From Alnus glutinosa (taxonomy: Eukaryota; Streptophyta; Magnoliopsida; Fagales; Betulaceae): DNA of 64,000 nucleotides. Position numbers and translations under genes: made by a program. Numbering within the stretch: position 1 is the stretch's first letter; each line of letters begins with the position of its first letter. The stretch spans positions 9,161,501 through 9,225,500 of the forward strand of contig NC_084888.1 in the NCBI RefSeq assembly GCF_958979055.1. The letters are read 5' to 3'. Below, in pieces: positions 23,073-34,786 of the stretch. Below the pieces are notes generated by a model. The model was not told where the DNA came from and did not search any database. It was given only the letters and a program-made list of their open reading frames with translations.

Positions 23073-24540
23073 CTGATCTTCCTTCAGATAAGGGGGTAAG
23101 TTAAAACTATTTCGGTTACCCTCACTCGGATAAGGGGGGTAACTCGGCATAAAATTTTTTCTTATCCTCCTTCGGATAAGGGGGGTAATTCGGTATAAAT
23201 TTTTTTCTTATCCTCCTTCGAATAAGGGGGGTAAGTTAAAACTATTTCGGTTACCCTCACTCGGATAAGGGGGGTAACTCGGTATAAATTTTTTTTTCTT
23301 ATCTTCCTTCGGATAAGGGGGGTAAGTTAAAATTATTTCGGTTACCCTCACTCGGATAAATGGGGTAACTCAGCATAATTTTTTTTCTTATCCTCCTTCG
23401 GATAAGGGGGTAAGTTAAAACTATTTCGGTTACCCTCACTCAGATAAGGGGGGTAACTCAGCATAAATTTTTTTTTCTTATATTCCTTTGGATAAGGGGG
23501 GGTAAGTTAAAATTATTTCGATTACCCTCACTCGGATAAGGGGGGTAACTCGGCATAAATTTTTTTTCTTATCCTCCTTCGGATAAGGGGGGTAAGTTAA
23601 AACTACTTCGGTTACCTTCACTCGGATAAGGGGGGTAACTCGGCATAAATTTTTTTCTTATCCTCCTTCGAATAAGGGGGGTAAGTTAAAACTATTTCGG
23701 TTACCCTCACTCGGATAAGGGGGGAAACTCGGCAAAAATTCGATTACCCTCACTCGGATAAGGGGGTAACTCGGTATAAAATTCGATTACCCTCGCTCGG
23801 ATAAGGGGGGTAACTCGGCATAAATTTCGGTTACCCTCACTCGGATAAGGGGGTTAACTCAGCATAAATTTTGTTTCTTATCCTCTTTCGGATAAGGGGG
23901 GTAAGTTAAAACTATTTCGGTTACCCTCACTCAGATAAATGGGATAACTCGGCATAAAATTTTTTCTTATCCTTCTTTGGATAAGGAGGGTAAGTTAAGA
24001 CTATTTCGGTTACCCTCACTCGGATAAGGGAGGTGACTCGGTATAAATTTTTTTTTCTTATCTTCCTTCGGATAAGGGGGGTAAGTTAAAACTATTTCGG
24101 TTATCCTCACTCGGATAAGGGGGGTAACTCAACATAAATTTTTTTCTTATCCTCCTTTGGATAAGGGGGGTAAGTTAAAACCATTTCGGTTACCCTCACT
24201 CGGATAAGGGGGGTAACTCGGCATAAATTTTTTTTTCTTATCTTCCTTCGGATAAGGGGGGTAAGTTAAAACTATTTCGGTTAACCTCACTCGGATAAGG
24301 GGGGTAACTCGGCATAATTTTTTTTTCTTATACTCCTTCGGATAAGGGGGGTAAGTTAAAACTATTTCGGTACCCTCACTCGGATAAGAGGGGGTAACTC
24401 GGCATAAATTTTTTTTCTTATCCTCCTTCGGATAAGGGGGGTAAGTTAAAACTAATTCGGTTACCCTCGCTCGGATAAGGGGGGTAACTCGGTGAAAATT
24501 CGGTTACCCTCGCTCAGATAAGGGGGGTAACTTAGCATAA
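22485..24540. repeat. tandem array of ~90-bp hairpin-forming units (Tat 3' region)
   Basis: About 22 copies of a ~88-92-bp unit. Each unit has two half-units: CGGTTACCCTCACTCGGATAAGGGGGGTAAC and CTTATCCTCCTTCGGATAAGGGGGGTAAG, joined by T-runs of variable length. Each half-unit is self-complementary (TTACCC...GGGTAA, and CTTATCC...GGATAAG). The array lies directly downstream of the integrase, where Tat-group elements are known to carry tandem repeats. T-runs reach about 38 nt near 23035-23072. Confidence 0.92.
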
Positions 24541-24837
24541 GACGAACTACCGCAAACGTTAAATGAAATAACTTAGGTAATGCAGTAACAATTACCTTAG
24601 TTATTTAGGGGGGAAGGTAGAGGATGAAATCCGTGGTAAAACTAACTTCTATCCCCTCCAATTCATGCGGTAGGGTTATGCAATGATACCCAACATCCGA
24701 CAATTTTTGTAATCTTCCTTGTTCTCAGCAATCTCAAAAGAAAAATAAAGAAAGGAACTAAAACTAAGCCAACGAATAAATCCATTAATTTAATTTGCTT
24801 GAAATAGGAGTGTATACAAAGCCAAGCCTAAAGAAGT
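24541..24837. other. non-coding segment between the tandem array and the antisense ORF
   Basis: Single-copy within the window. Contains an inverted pair, AATAACTTAGGTAAT and ATTACCTTAGTTATT (about 24569-24605). Probably the 3' untranslated part of the antisense ORF. Confidence 0.4.
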
Positions 24838-25651
24838 CTACTCGCCATCAGGTTGGTCGTCTTCCGGATTATCGTCTCTGCTATGTTCTCCGTCCGACGC
24901 GTCCTCGGGATTTGGAGCATCTTTGCTCCAGTCGAAAACGTCGGGGAAATACTCGATCCTGAGATCCAACAGCTCTGAGTAACACGAACTCGAAAGCGAC
25001 AAGAAGTTGGAACTCACGTTCTCAAAGGATACTTGCAGCCGATCCGAGCGAAGAACTAAAGCTCGAAAGTTCTCGAACCCCATATGGAAGCCAAAAGCCC
25101 AAGCTTTGGTCTGAAGCCAAGGAATGAAGGACAGTTGCTCGGAGAGTCTCCTAACTTTGGCTTTATAATGACGATATTTCCTCTGAATTCTCTGGTATCG
25201 GCCTTCTATCCCCTCCAACTTTTTCAAGAGTGGATTCCCTGTCGGCAACAACTTGATACTTATCAGCCTCGTCGAGATCTCTCTCAGATACGGCCTTTCC
25301 CAGTGCTAATGATACTTCGTCTTTTTCAGCCGATATCCGGCCCTTGTCACTTAGGGTTCGTTCCTTCTCGGCAAGAGCTATGTCCTTCGCAGTAAGAGCC
25401 GTGTCTCGCTCGGCAAGAGCTGCGTCCCTCTCGGTGACCAGACGAGCCTTTTCAACGACCAACGCTTCTTTGGCTAGGACCGCCGAATTGAGGTCCGCTA
25501 CGAGGGTCAATTTTTCGTCTCTCAAGGAACTCAGCTCTCCAGAGAGGCATTCCGCTTTTTGACGTGCTCTGACCGACTCGGCAGTTAATCGCATCCATTC
25601 GGCATCGGGCAGTACCTCCTCGCCCCCGGTTTCGGAGGAAAGGTTGAGAAC
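24838..25651 (-). pseudogene. Tat-type antisense ORF, coiled-coil protein (frameshifted, truncated)
   Basis: Minus-strand coding in two frames: 25651-25163 (upstream part, open to the boundary) and 25251-24838. They overlap near 25230, where a frameshift must lie. The upstream part is a long coiled coil of repeated AERD/AEKE heptads. The downstream part has a WLQTKAWAFGFHMGFENF block and an acidic tail ending EDDQPDGE. An extra ORF on the opposite strand between integrase and 3' LTR is a known feature of some Tat-lineage retrotransposons; its role is unknown. The N-terminal part is cut off at 25651/25652 by an LTR-like sequence. Confidence 0.7.
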
Positions 25652-26430
25652 CTGTAATACCCCGTATTTTAAGATATTGAATAAAATATCTTAAAATATG
25701 ATTTATGACCTAATAATAATGTAAACGAATAAATATGAATATTTATGAAAATAAATATTCATTTAGAAGTATTTATATTTTTAATTTGATAAAAACTCAA
25801 TCGGACCTTAAACTTTGGAATGATGGAAACAGGGTCAAAAGAACTCCGTTTTGGTCGATTCAAAGTTCAAAACGCTTGTCTCAAAGTCCTCTAGCTACCC
25901 TACGAATTTCATAATTTTTGGACTCCGTTTAGGGTGCAAAATACTTGTGAAATATACCACTCCTGATTTGGGCGAAAATTGGATAGTAGTAATATGTGGG
26001 CCCATTTTAATTCTTCATAAGCCCAGCCCACGCGTACAGCCCAGCCCAACCCACATCTGGCTTCACGTCTAAGCCCAGTCCATTTTTAAGTCATTAGAAA
26101 ACTAAAAACAAACAACCGTAGCTTAGTTAATAGATTAAGTTAAATTAGTTGAATTTGAACTTCTTGTTCGTTAGAGATAAGTGATATTGGTCGATTTTGA
26201 TTCTTTGAATCTGCCATTGAACACCTGCAAGGCTCCTGTCCATAGATTGAAATTGTGCTGGGATGATCCTCACCTTTCGGTCTTCTATATAAAGAGAGCA
26301 TGGGCAATGGGTTTTGCACACACAAAGCCGAAGCTCTCTTCCCTTCTTCCCCATTCTCTGTTTCTCTCTGAACCTGACCCTGAAACTCCTAAAAACAGTT
26401 CTTACCCACACGGGAACTACTAAAACTGGT
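25652..26430 (+). repeat. LTR-like sequence inserted into the antisense ORF
   Basis: Starts TGTAATACCCCGTATTTT, a common plant LTR start. It has a TATA-like box TTCTATATAAAGAGAGC near 26281-26297, followed by a short CT-rich leader, as in an LTR promoter. The 3' end is not clear and no 5-bp duplication could be confirmed, so it may be a solo or truncated LTR. Confidence 0.5.
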
Positions 26431-27229
26431 ATGACTGACCCTACGGAAAAAGAAGAAGAAAGGAACTCTTCAAAACCCTCTTGAATAAAGAGGTAATCTC
26501 GGATACCATTTCCCTTTGAATATGGGGGGTAAATCTCCCCGCCTAACGATGTGGATCCCATCCATGAATTGTGAGGAATAAAACTAGAGATAAGATATAT
26601 CAATTGGGACCCAGACGACGAGCCCGGAAACAAACACCCATGGTCATTAAACAAGGAAGACGAGGATAGGACCTCGTAAAAAACAATGCCCTTATGAAAT
26701 CCCACTCATCACCGAAACACATCAGAATGATTGCTGGGAATGCCAGAGAAGCTGATCTACTTAGTGCTGCAGATTAGTAATAATGGGGCACGGAAAATTA
26801 TAATTTCCCATCTTCAAGGTCACTGGCTGCCTGGGAACCCTTAAGAATGGGGAGTGAACCCCTTTAACAAATCAGGTTACGGAGACGTCCCCTACAACAG
26901 GTCTTGCTTTCGGGACACCATTGATATTTAGACTTCTATCGTAGGATAACACAGAAAAGGAATGAGATGTCTCATGGATAGTTCCTCCTTAGATAAGGAG
27001 GTATTCCTCGGATAACGAAACAAAAAAATTCCCCCTTGGACAAAACGTCTGCTGTTGGATAACGGGGACAAATTAAACGTTAGCTCCTTGCAGACCGGAT
27101 CCATTGAGTTGGAAAGGAAGTAGCAAGTGTGGCTTTTCTTTGGATGGAGTAGAGACTCACCTCATATGAGGAGACCAACGTAGTCCTCGGAAAGCGTGTG
27201 ATGAGATAGAGGTAGCCATGATGGCTGAC
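26431..27229. other. unassigned repeat-like segment
   Basis: No homologous segment was seen in the other OMT units, so it belongs to the inserted DNA between units C and D. A minus-strand frame is open at 26145-26705, but it spans the LTR-like segment and has no recognisable domain. Scattered CTCGGATAA words recall the tandem array; this could be a decayed part of the same gypsy element. Confidence 0.35.
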
Positions 27230-29065
27230 CTCATTATAAATTTCCTCCGAAACTATATATGATGAAGATTGCATGTCCAAATACCTATGAATTAGATCAT
27301 ATTGTTGCAGATATGCAATTCAATTCAATTTATTGATTACTATATACAGTTCTATTAACATTTGTTTTTTTTTCTCAATCCTCATTATCAATTTCCTTTG
27401 AAAATATAAACGATCAAGATTGCATATCGAAATACGGAATACTTATGAATTAGATCACATTGTTGTAGATATGCAATTAAATTAAGGGTTAAATATGTTT
27501 GATCTCATATGGTTTAAAGACTTTATTTTTTACCTCCTGTAATTCATTTCGTATCGTAGATGGTACGGCGTTTATGGCTAAAGATGGAGATTGTACTTTT
27601 GTCCAACTTCCATCCAAAAATATACTTAAGTCCACGTCAATATTTCTAAGAAGCTGACACGTGTCATGTGCCTAATTAATAATTTTTTTTTTTTTAAAAA
27701 AAAAAACTTAAAAATAAAAAAGCTTTAAAAAGTTAAAAGAAGAAAAAAGAGAGGGGTGACTCGAGCCACCCTATGACCGGTTTGGGGGTGGGTTTGGCCA
27801 CCCCTATGGCCCACAAGGTCAAATAAAAAACAAAAAGAAAAAAGTTTAGAGTTTGATTAGTTGATTTTTGACATGCCGACAGGATTGACAACCAAGAAAG
27901 AAAAAGGAGACTAGTTGAGGAGATTGTAATTTGAAAGATCTCTCACATAATTGGTTTCTACAATTATCCCAATTCTCCGGTTTGAAGATTCTCCATAATT
28001 ACCATATTTTGCATTGCCTAGCTTTAGATCTAAGTATTTTCATAATTACTACATTTTTCCTTCTTCTGTTTTATTTCCATTAGATTTTATTACTTTTTGA
28101 AGCTTTAGAATTTCATCATAAGTTTGGAACAGTTTATCATTATCGATCGTGTGTATTGAAAACAATACTTTTCAATCACGTCTATCGATTTTGTTACGTC
28201 AAAAAAGATTTCTCTGACACTCAGAGACAACTTACGTAGGGGCGTATGGGCCAAGGCCTCCAATCTTTTAAAATTTCCTTGAACCATGTGTATTTGGGTT
28301 GTGGGCCACTACCCGTTAATCTAACCTAAGAAGTTGGGATCCTAATACGACCAACCCGGACTAGGATCCTCTAGAGGATCTCCAGTTGAAAGCAACTGGA
28401 GAGGAGTCAGTCTTTTATAACATAAGGGTATAATTGTAATTTCACTTGTTATTTGGACAATTATACCTTTATGTTATAAAGGACCAACAACTGAAGAGGA
28501 TCCTCATGCAACCGCCCGTACCCTTGAGCAATGCGGTAGAAACGCTAAAGCTCTTCCATTATTTGGACAATTATATCCTTATGTTATAAAGGACCGGCAA
28601 CCGGAGAGGATCCTCATACGACCGCCCCCTACCCATGAGCAATGATGTAGAAACGCTAGAGGCTAGAGCTCTTCCAAGCCACCCATCAATCCCAAACCTC
28701 ACCATGACCACCAAAAGACCAAGAAAAGCTCTTCCTCAAAGCATTGCGGCCAAAACATGAAAAGTTGTTCCAAGCCAACGGATCAAAAGAAGAAGTGTAG
28801 GTAGGCCAACTGCTATTGTTTGTTACCCTCTCACAGATTGGCTGATCAGTGAGAGATGTTGTTACCCTCTGGTCTGCGACTGCGAGGGGGATCACTCAAG
28901 AGAACATAAAGGGGCCCTGCACCTGTAATGAGCTCCCCATTATATTTAGGCCATTTCATTTCACGACTAACTTGTACTCAAAATTCTCCCTTCAATTTTT
29001 ATTTTAAAGGTCCAGACAAACAGATGATACATTTCCAAGTATTACACGCAACGCAAGCAATCAAT
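27230..29065. repeat. 3' flank of OMT unit D
   Basis: Homologous to 14945-16020 (unit C flank), which fixes the left border of unit D. Holds a foreign GGTGACTCGAGCCACCC/GGGGGTGGGTTTGGCCACCCC segment (27755-27815) and a direct duplication of about 110 bp (28448-28557 and 28558-28680) sharing TTATTTGGACAATTATA and TATGTTATAAAGGACC. No gene was seen; the short frame at 28686-28895 is incidental. Confidence 0.65.
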
Positions 29066-30477
29066 CTACTTAAAAAACTCCATAACCCAAAAATTACACA
29101 CAAAAGATTCATATCTGATGCCACTAAATCCTGCTTTGGTTGCCAAGCCCATGAATTCTGCTTCCGTCCTTTCCTTCCCTCCTAGGTTAATTTGAGTCAT
29201 CATAAGCACATCCATTTGACAGTTGCTCTTCGCAGAAGTGCTCATCTCAGGCATGATCGGAAGAACTGCCTCCACAACAATTACCTTTCCATCACTTGGA
29301 GTAGCATCGTAGCAGTTCTTCAACAGCTTCAAGCACTGTTCATCACTCCAATCATGGAGTATCCACTGCAAAAAGTATCCATTAATAATGACATCTTTTC
29401 TCATTTTTGTAGCAAAACATTTAACCCCAAATATATAGAGAAGTTATGAAACTCACCTTCATAAAAATGGCGTCCCCCTTAGGAACCCTTCTGAACATAT
29501 CTCCCCCGACATGTTCCACTCCTGCAACACGAATTAACACCTCTCTTTAATTATCCACATATGTGAACAACATTACAAAAGATGCATGGAGATCTATGAA
29601 TGAATATAGCATATATACCAGGATAGTGTGGGGCATTTTGTATGACATGAGGCAAGTCGAAATTAATGGCCTTAATGTTGGGGTATCTGGAAGTGATCAA
29701 GTTAAGAGTGACTCCTAGGCCGCCGCCAACATCAACCAATTGTTTGAGGTGCTCAAAGCCTTTATAGGAGTCAAGGATATTCTTCATAACAATAGTAGTG
29801 TGGTTGAACATCGCTGTGTTGAAAACTTGATTGAACCTTGGGTCCAAGCCCGGATACTCGAAGGCGTGCGTGCCATGAAACCTGTTGAATGGAATTCCTC
29901 CCTCAAGAACTGCATCTTTCAGTTGGGACCTATCAATGAATGAATACGGGTTAGCCTAGTGGATTTGGATCAATTTGCTCCATCCATTTTAAAGCAATTA
30001 TCAAGGAGGTAATTAAAAAAAAAACAGAGGAGGGGGGAAATAGAAAACAGACCAGCTATCTAAGAAGACCTTGTCTTGAAGCAAGGCCATGAAAGGGCCC
30101 AAAGAGACGCCATCTTCGTTGCAGACGAAGTTTTTAGACATAAGAGAAAGACTGTAAAGCCTCTGGAAAGATACAGAGTCATCCGCAACCACAGAGCAAT
30201 CAAGCAGAGAGTGGGTGGCAAGCATCCTGAGAATGCGGTCCAGCATCATGGGTGCATCTGGGTTGTTGGTGGGCATCTGTTGTACAATCTGCGAGGGGGA
30301 GAGCTTGGCTCCAGAACCCGCTTTGGCTAGGATTTCAAAAACGCCAAGCTCGATGGCCGATCGCAATGCCATGGGCAGCACAGTGGAGGTCGCCACCTGC
30401 ATCGCATAGGGAAAGGTATTTTCTTCTTTTTGATCACCGTCAACCATTCTTGGGTTCGATTTCATTGGAGAGGCCAT
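29066..30477 (-). CDS. COMT-like O-methyltransferase copy D (intact)
   Basis: Four exons on the minus strand: 30053-30477, 29619-29929, 29457-29521 and 29066-29365, all GT-AG, giving 366 residues, the normal size for a class II plant small-molecule OMT. Exon 1 is the dimerisation domain, residues 1-142. SAM-binding VDVGGGLG is at 207-214 and [12 protein letters not shown] follows. The catalytic His is at 271 ([10 protein letters not shown]), the Glu297 equivalent is Glu299 (VVEAVLP), and the third acidic residue lies in [10 protein letters not shown]. The start is the ATG of MASPMKS; the longer frame begins with a non-ATG codon. The likely reaction is SAM-dependent O-methylation of a phenolic in the cytosol, but sequence alone does not give the substrate: COMT-like copies may act on phenylpropanoids, flavonoids or other phenols. 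Intron 1 is only 123 bp, against ~1.56 kb in copy E. It is the only copy of the five with both an open frame and a complete catalytic set. Confidence 0.93.
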
Positions 30478-31264
30478 TGTAGAAATTAAACTTGAAGTGA
30501 AGTCTGCTCTAAATGTGTTCAAATACTGAAAGTATAATCATTGAGTCGAAGTGGCCCCCCAGAAATGTGGTGCAAAAAACGTGTAATTTTTTTTCCTTAC
30601 TTTCCATTATGTTTACTTAAATCACTTTTTCCTCGTTTTTCATTGCCAATGGAAGACACGTGCAAACAGTTGCCATAGACTTTTGCGAAGATCCATTCTT
30701 CTAAGATAAGTTGAGTATGGGGGGTTAGGACATAAATTAATTACAAATTAGTCTAATAAAATGATACATGTTTCTTAATTTGCGAGAGATAAATGTTTGT
30801 TGCACCCGTGAAATAAAAAGAAAAAGTTTTGACAATGAAGTTATCGTCTCAGATGAGATGAAACCAGTTTGATAGATGATAAAGGGGAACGGGCCAAGGG
30901 GCAAAAAAAATTTGTTGTTAGGGCCGTTAGTTTTTGGACGGAAAATTTGACTGATGTACTAATTTAGTATTTTTTTAAAACTGGAGTATCATCTGTAATA
31001 CGAATTCAAACTCAGATACCAACAAATAAAGTTTTTAAAACTCAGGTAACAATAATATACTTAACCCTTAAAAAGTTAATAGAAAGTAGACGGAATTGTT
31101 TATTTGACAAGAATTAAAATCTTAGGAAGTAAATCAATATAATTAAACCTTAAAATATAATTTGATGAAAAGTCATATATAAGAATCCTTGAGAATAGTT
31201 TTTTTTTTCTTTTTCAAAAATTGTATCGAATTCCTTTTTCCTTACGTTATCTTTATGCTAGTAA
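30478..31264 (-). promoter_or_regulatory. 5' flank of OMT copy D
   Basis: Upstream region of the only intact copy. The first ~70 bp are nearly identical to the flank of copy E (45746-45815), after which they diverge. No clear TATA box was identified. A Tourist-like MITE lies about 0.8 kb upstream of the start codon. Confidence 0.4.
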
Positions 31265-31642
31265 GAGCATCCCTAACAAGCTCTTCATTTTAAAGTTTTC
31301 ATTAAATTTTGATGAATATCTCAAAAAAACTCATTTCAACAAACTCTTTATAATTTTTTTTATTTTTGTTTTTTGTCAGAATTCTACCCCAATTTCGGCT
31401 TACAAATTTCATGAACTATTTAATTTTTTTTTTGAATTCCTCACCTTTTTCACTTTACATTTCACATTTTATCTCTTCTCATTTGTTGGGAGTGATTGTT
31501 TAAAACTAATAAAAATGAGTTAAAAAAATAAATACTTAAAAAGTTTGGTGTAAAAAATTCGTTAAAAATAATAATTAAAATAACAAAAATAAATTTTTTA
31601 ACTAAAATTTAATTAAAGTTCAAAGAGTTTGTTGGGATACTC
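31265..31642. mobile_element. Tourist-like MITE (378 bp)
   Basis: Begins GAGCATCCCTAACAAGCTCTT and ends AAGAGTTTGTTGGGATACTC, an inverted repeat typical of PIF/Harbinger MITEs. The 3-bp duplication TAA is at 31262-31264 and 31643-31645. AT-rich interior, no coding. Confidence 0.82.
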
Positions 31643-31739
31643 TAAGTAGTACTATTGAAGGCTCTGGCCAGAGCTACGCTGCCCTTTCGGCCTTTCCCCT
31701 CACCAATGACCTATGTATTGCTTAAAATAATAATAATAA

Positions 31740-32364
31740 TAAACAATTAAAAAAAAAAAAAAAAGCAGCAAAGATTGAAAACATGATTAAAAACAAAAAA
31801 GCGTGGAAAGCATGGTGTGGTTAGTGGTATGCCTAAAACTCAAGAGCAGACAAAGATTTGTGGAATAGGATACAATCTTTTTCAAATAAAATGATATTAT
31901 TTATTTCATGTTATAATATAAAGTTGGTGGATTTAATAGTGTAAATAAAATTAATATTGATAAATCTTTTAAAAAATTTAAATATTATAAAATCAAGTAT
32001 CTATTAAATACATCAATTTTAAATTTTAATATTCATTTTATTTAAAATAAAAAGAATCCTTATCTTAATTATCTTAAATGATGGGGATATAATAACGATG
32101 TTATTTATGTCCTGATCGAAAGCATAATTGAATGAAAAACTAAAAATATAATGAGAAAATAATAAAATAAGAACAAGAGAATTTTATGTGGTTCGGTCTA
32201 TGACCTACGTTCATAGGGTAAAGCTCAGAGGGTTACATTATGTTCTTATTACTCGATAGATTTATAATACAGAATATTCTTATTTATAAGAGAATTGAAA
32301 TAGGTAAAAATGGTAATCAGATTTGATTACCATCAGCCTAATTATAATCAATCTTATAAAAGAA
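31740..32364. repeat. unit D far 5' flank with a probable second LTR remnant
   Basis: 31760-32030 is homologous to 46970-47390 of unit E. From about 32060 homology stops and a copia-LTR-like phrase appears (GTGGTTCGGTCTATGACCTACG, then AAGCTCAGAGGGTTACATTATG), suggesting an older LTR fragment into which the copia element at 32370 inserted. Confidence 0.5.
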
Positions 32365-32369
32365 AAAGT

Positions 32370-33006
32370 TGTTAAAGATGATGCTCCTGCCATGTCAGCT
32401 GCTGATGCTCCTACCAAGTCAGCAGCATCTATTGAAACCCAACTCGCTGCCAAGGATACGCCCGTGGAAGATCAGCCAGCTGTAGATATCAATCCCATAA
32501 ATATGACAACCTCCACCTATGGAAATAGTGCAACCATGTGACTAGGAGATACTGCAGACACATGTCACTCAAGTCCAAGTAACACCAAAGGCAAGCACCC
32601 CGAGTATCCTAGACACAATCAACCGGCTATGGCAATCCCCAACAATGCATCGTCAATCTCCTATATTCATGCAATTGACACAACCCAATTTGGACACAAT
32701 CGGGACAAAACAGGAAACAACAGGAGCATGATATTCAAGGCAAATCCACAGCACTTATATGGACAACAATCACTCAATGGAAGTCTATCTTGCACAGCAA
32801 GCACAATGAGATACGGCAGCATGGATGGAAACATATCAAGAAGGAAGGAATGGCTGGAAGAGCAAATTTCTCTATTATGTAATAGATGACTGATTGATAA
32901 TTTGAATTATTCTCCCCTTATATAGGTGCATGTAAACCAATATATATTAAAGACAATTCTTGAATAAAAGTTAAGCAATATTTGCCACACTTTCTCTCTT
33001 CTTTTA
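32370..33006 (+). repeat. 5' LTR of the copia element
   Basis: Starts TGTTAAAG and ends CTTTTA immediately before the primer-binding site. The TATA-like box CTTATATAGG is at about 32918-32927, and AATAAA is near 32963-32968. It differs from the 3' LTR by transitions only, one of which makes a TGA at about 32539 in a frame that is open in the 3' LTR. Confidence 0.95.
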
Positions 33007-33019
33007 TGGTATCAGAGCC
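33007..33019 (+). promoter_or_regulatory. primer-binding site (initiator tRNA-Met type)
   Basis: TGGTATCAGAGCC directly abuts the 5' LTR; this is the standard plant copia primer-binding site complementary to the 3' end of initiator tRNA-Met. Confidence 0.93.
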
Positions 33020-33065
33020 TTGTTAGGCCAACGCCTAAAATCAACCTTTCTCCTGTCTCTCTGCA

Positions 33066-34037
33066 ATGGCTTCCTCATCCTCAAACACTTTCCCTATGAC
33101 CAACACTTCTCCTCCAAATCTCAACTTTCATGAAAAACTGGAAGGATCCAACTATCTGAGTTGGACTACCCAATTCCTACCTATTATGCGCAGCCAAGAA
33201 GCTATGGGCATAGTTGATGGAACCGAACCTTGCCCTCCCAAATTCCTGACTGATGAAAGCAACAAGGAGACTCCTAATCCTGCATTTGCTGCCTGGCAAA
33301 AGAAAGACCAAACCGTTCTCAGCTGGATCAACATAACCCTGTCAAAGAAGGTCCTCTCTACTATCTATGGGCTGGAAACCTCACGACAAGTGTGGACAGC
33401 ACTGGCAAATAAGTTTGCCAACCAATCCAACTCCAGAATTGCCAATCTCAAGAAACAGTTGCAGGGTCTTCAACAAGGCTCCAAAAGCTGTTCGAACTAC
33501 ATCCAAGCTACCAAAGAATGTGCTGACCAACTTGCTGCAGTTGGCAAGCCTCTCCCAGATGAAGATCTAATCACATATCTCACAAATGGACTGAATCCCA
33601 CCTTCAACAGCTTTATCACTACCATCTCCATTCTGACTCGTGACAAGCAATTCAGCTTTGAAGACTTCCAAGATGAGCTTTTAAACCATGAGATGCTACT
33701 CAAGCATCAACAAGTCCAAACTGTGGACACTTCCACCTTTGCACTGTTCAATCAGAAGCCAATCAACCGATCCTTTGCTCCAAGACCCCGTGAGGGCTCA
33801 TTCCCAAGATTCTCTCCCCCAAATTACTCTCCAAGACACTTTGGCTCAAAGTCAGATGCAGCAGCTCCTACCACTAGGTACAATGTATCCCTCCTCCTGC
33901 AAGATATTCTGGCCAACCCAGATATTCGGCTCCTCGACCAGCAAATGATTCCAGACCCATCTTCTCCAATGCCCCCAAGATACCTTGCCAAATATGTGGT
34001 AAGCTTAATCACCTTGCTCTTGACTACTTCCACATGA
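33066..34037 (+). pseudogene. copia gag (frameshifted near its 3' end)
   Basis: The ATG follows the primer-binding site by ~45 bp. The first ~270 codons are a normal copia Gag (LEGSNYLSWTTQF, LKKQLQGLQQGSKSCSNYI). Near 33880 the frame shifts, and the zinc-knuckle region (CQICGKLNHLALDY) is in another frame. Its last ligand is Tyr instead of Cys, so the CCHC knuckle is also damaged. Confidence 0.85.
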
Positions 34038-34672
34038 TGGATTATGCATTCCAAGGCAGACGACCACCTACTCAATTGCATGCTATGGTGTCTCATACCA
34101 ATGCTGCCTATGAAGACCAAGAATGGTATGCAGACAGTGCTGCCAATGCCCATATCACCCATGATCTGGAGAACTTTCAAATCCAGCAGCCATTTCAGAA
34201 TAAAGAAGCAGTTGCCGTAGGAAATAGAACTGCTTTGGCTATAGCAAATATTGGTTCAGCAACTCTTCACTCCTCTCAATCTCCCTTTCATCTTCATAAT
34301 ATTCTTCATTGTCCTAATGCTGCAGCTAACCTTGTTTCTATCCAAAGATTCTACCTTGATAATGACTGCTATTTCATCCTAACCTCCACTCACTATTATA
34401 TTATTGATTTGCAGACACGAACCCTCCTGCTGGAAGGGAAGAGTGAAAACGGCATGTACCCCCTTCGTCTTGGCAAGAAGTCTCATCAAGGCAACAAGGC
34501 TTTCACAGCTGTTCTAGGAATAAAGACATCTCCTCTAGTTTGGCATTATAGATTAGGGCACCCCTCTTCTGATATTGTAACCAGAGTAGTCAAAGTCAAT
34601 AAGTTGCCTCTGTGCTCTTTGAATAAAACTGATTTGAATAAGACCATTTGTACTTCTTGTCAACTTGGTTAA
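34034..34672 (+). pseudogene. copia protease and integrase N-terminal region, ended by TAA
   Basis: Contains the protease motif WYADSAANAHIT and the GAG-pre-integrase zinc motif HYRLGHPS...CTSCQLG. A TAA at 34670-34672 interrupts the frame just after CQLG; the same frame continues with integrase beyond it. Confidence 0.88.
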
Positions 34673-34786
34673 GGAAAGAAACATCCTGTCTCTGCATCCA
34701 CCCGTGTCTCTACTTCCCCTCTCCAACTCATTCATACTGATCTTTGGACATCCCCAGTCCTATTTATCACTGGATTTAAATACTAT

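Noticed and set aside
22485-24540. CRISPR-like appearance of regular repeats
   Set aside because: The units are contiguous tandem repeats with no unique spacers, in a plant retroelement; this is not a CRISPR array.
26145-26705. 186-codon minus-strand frame
   Set aside because: It crosses an LTR-like region and an unassigned repeat, has no domain, and no splice or family support.
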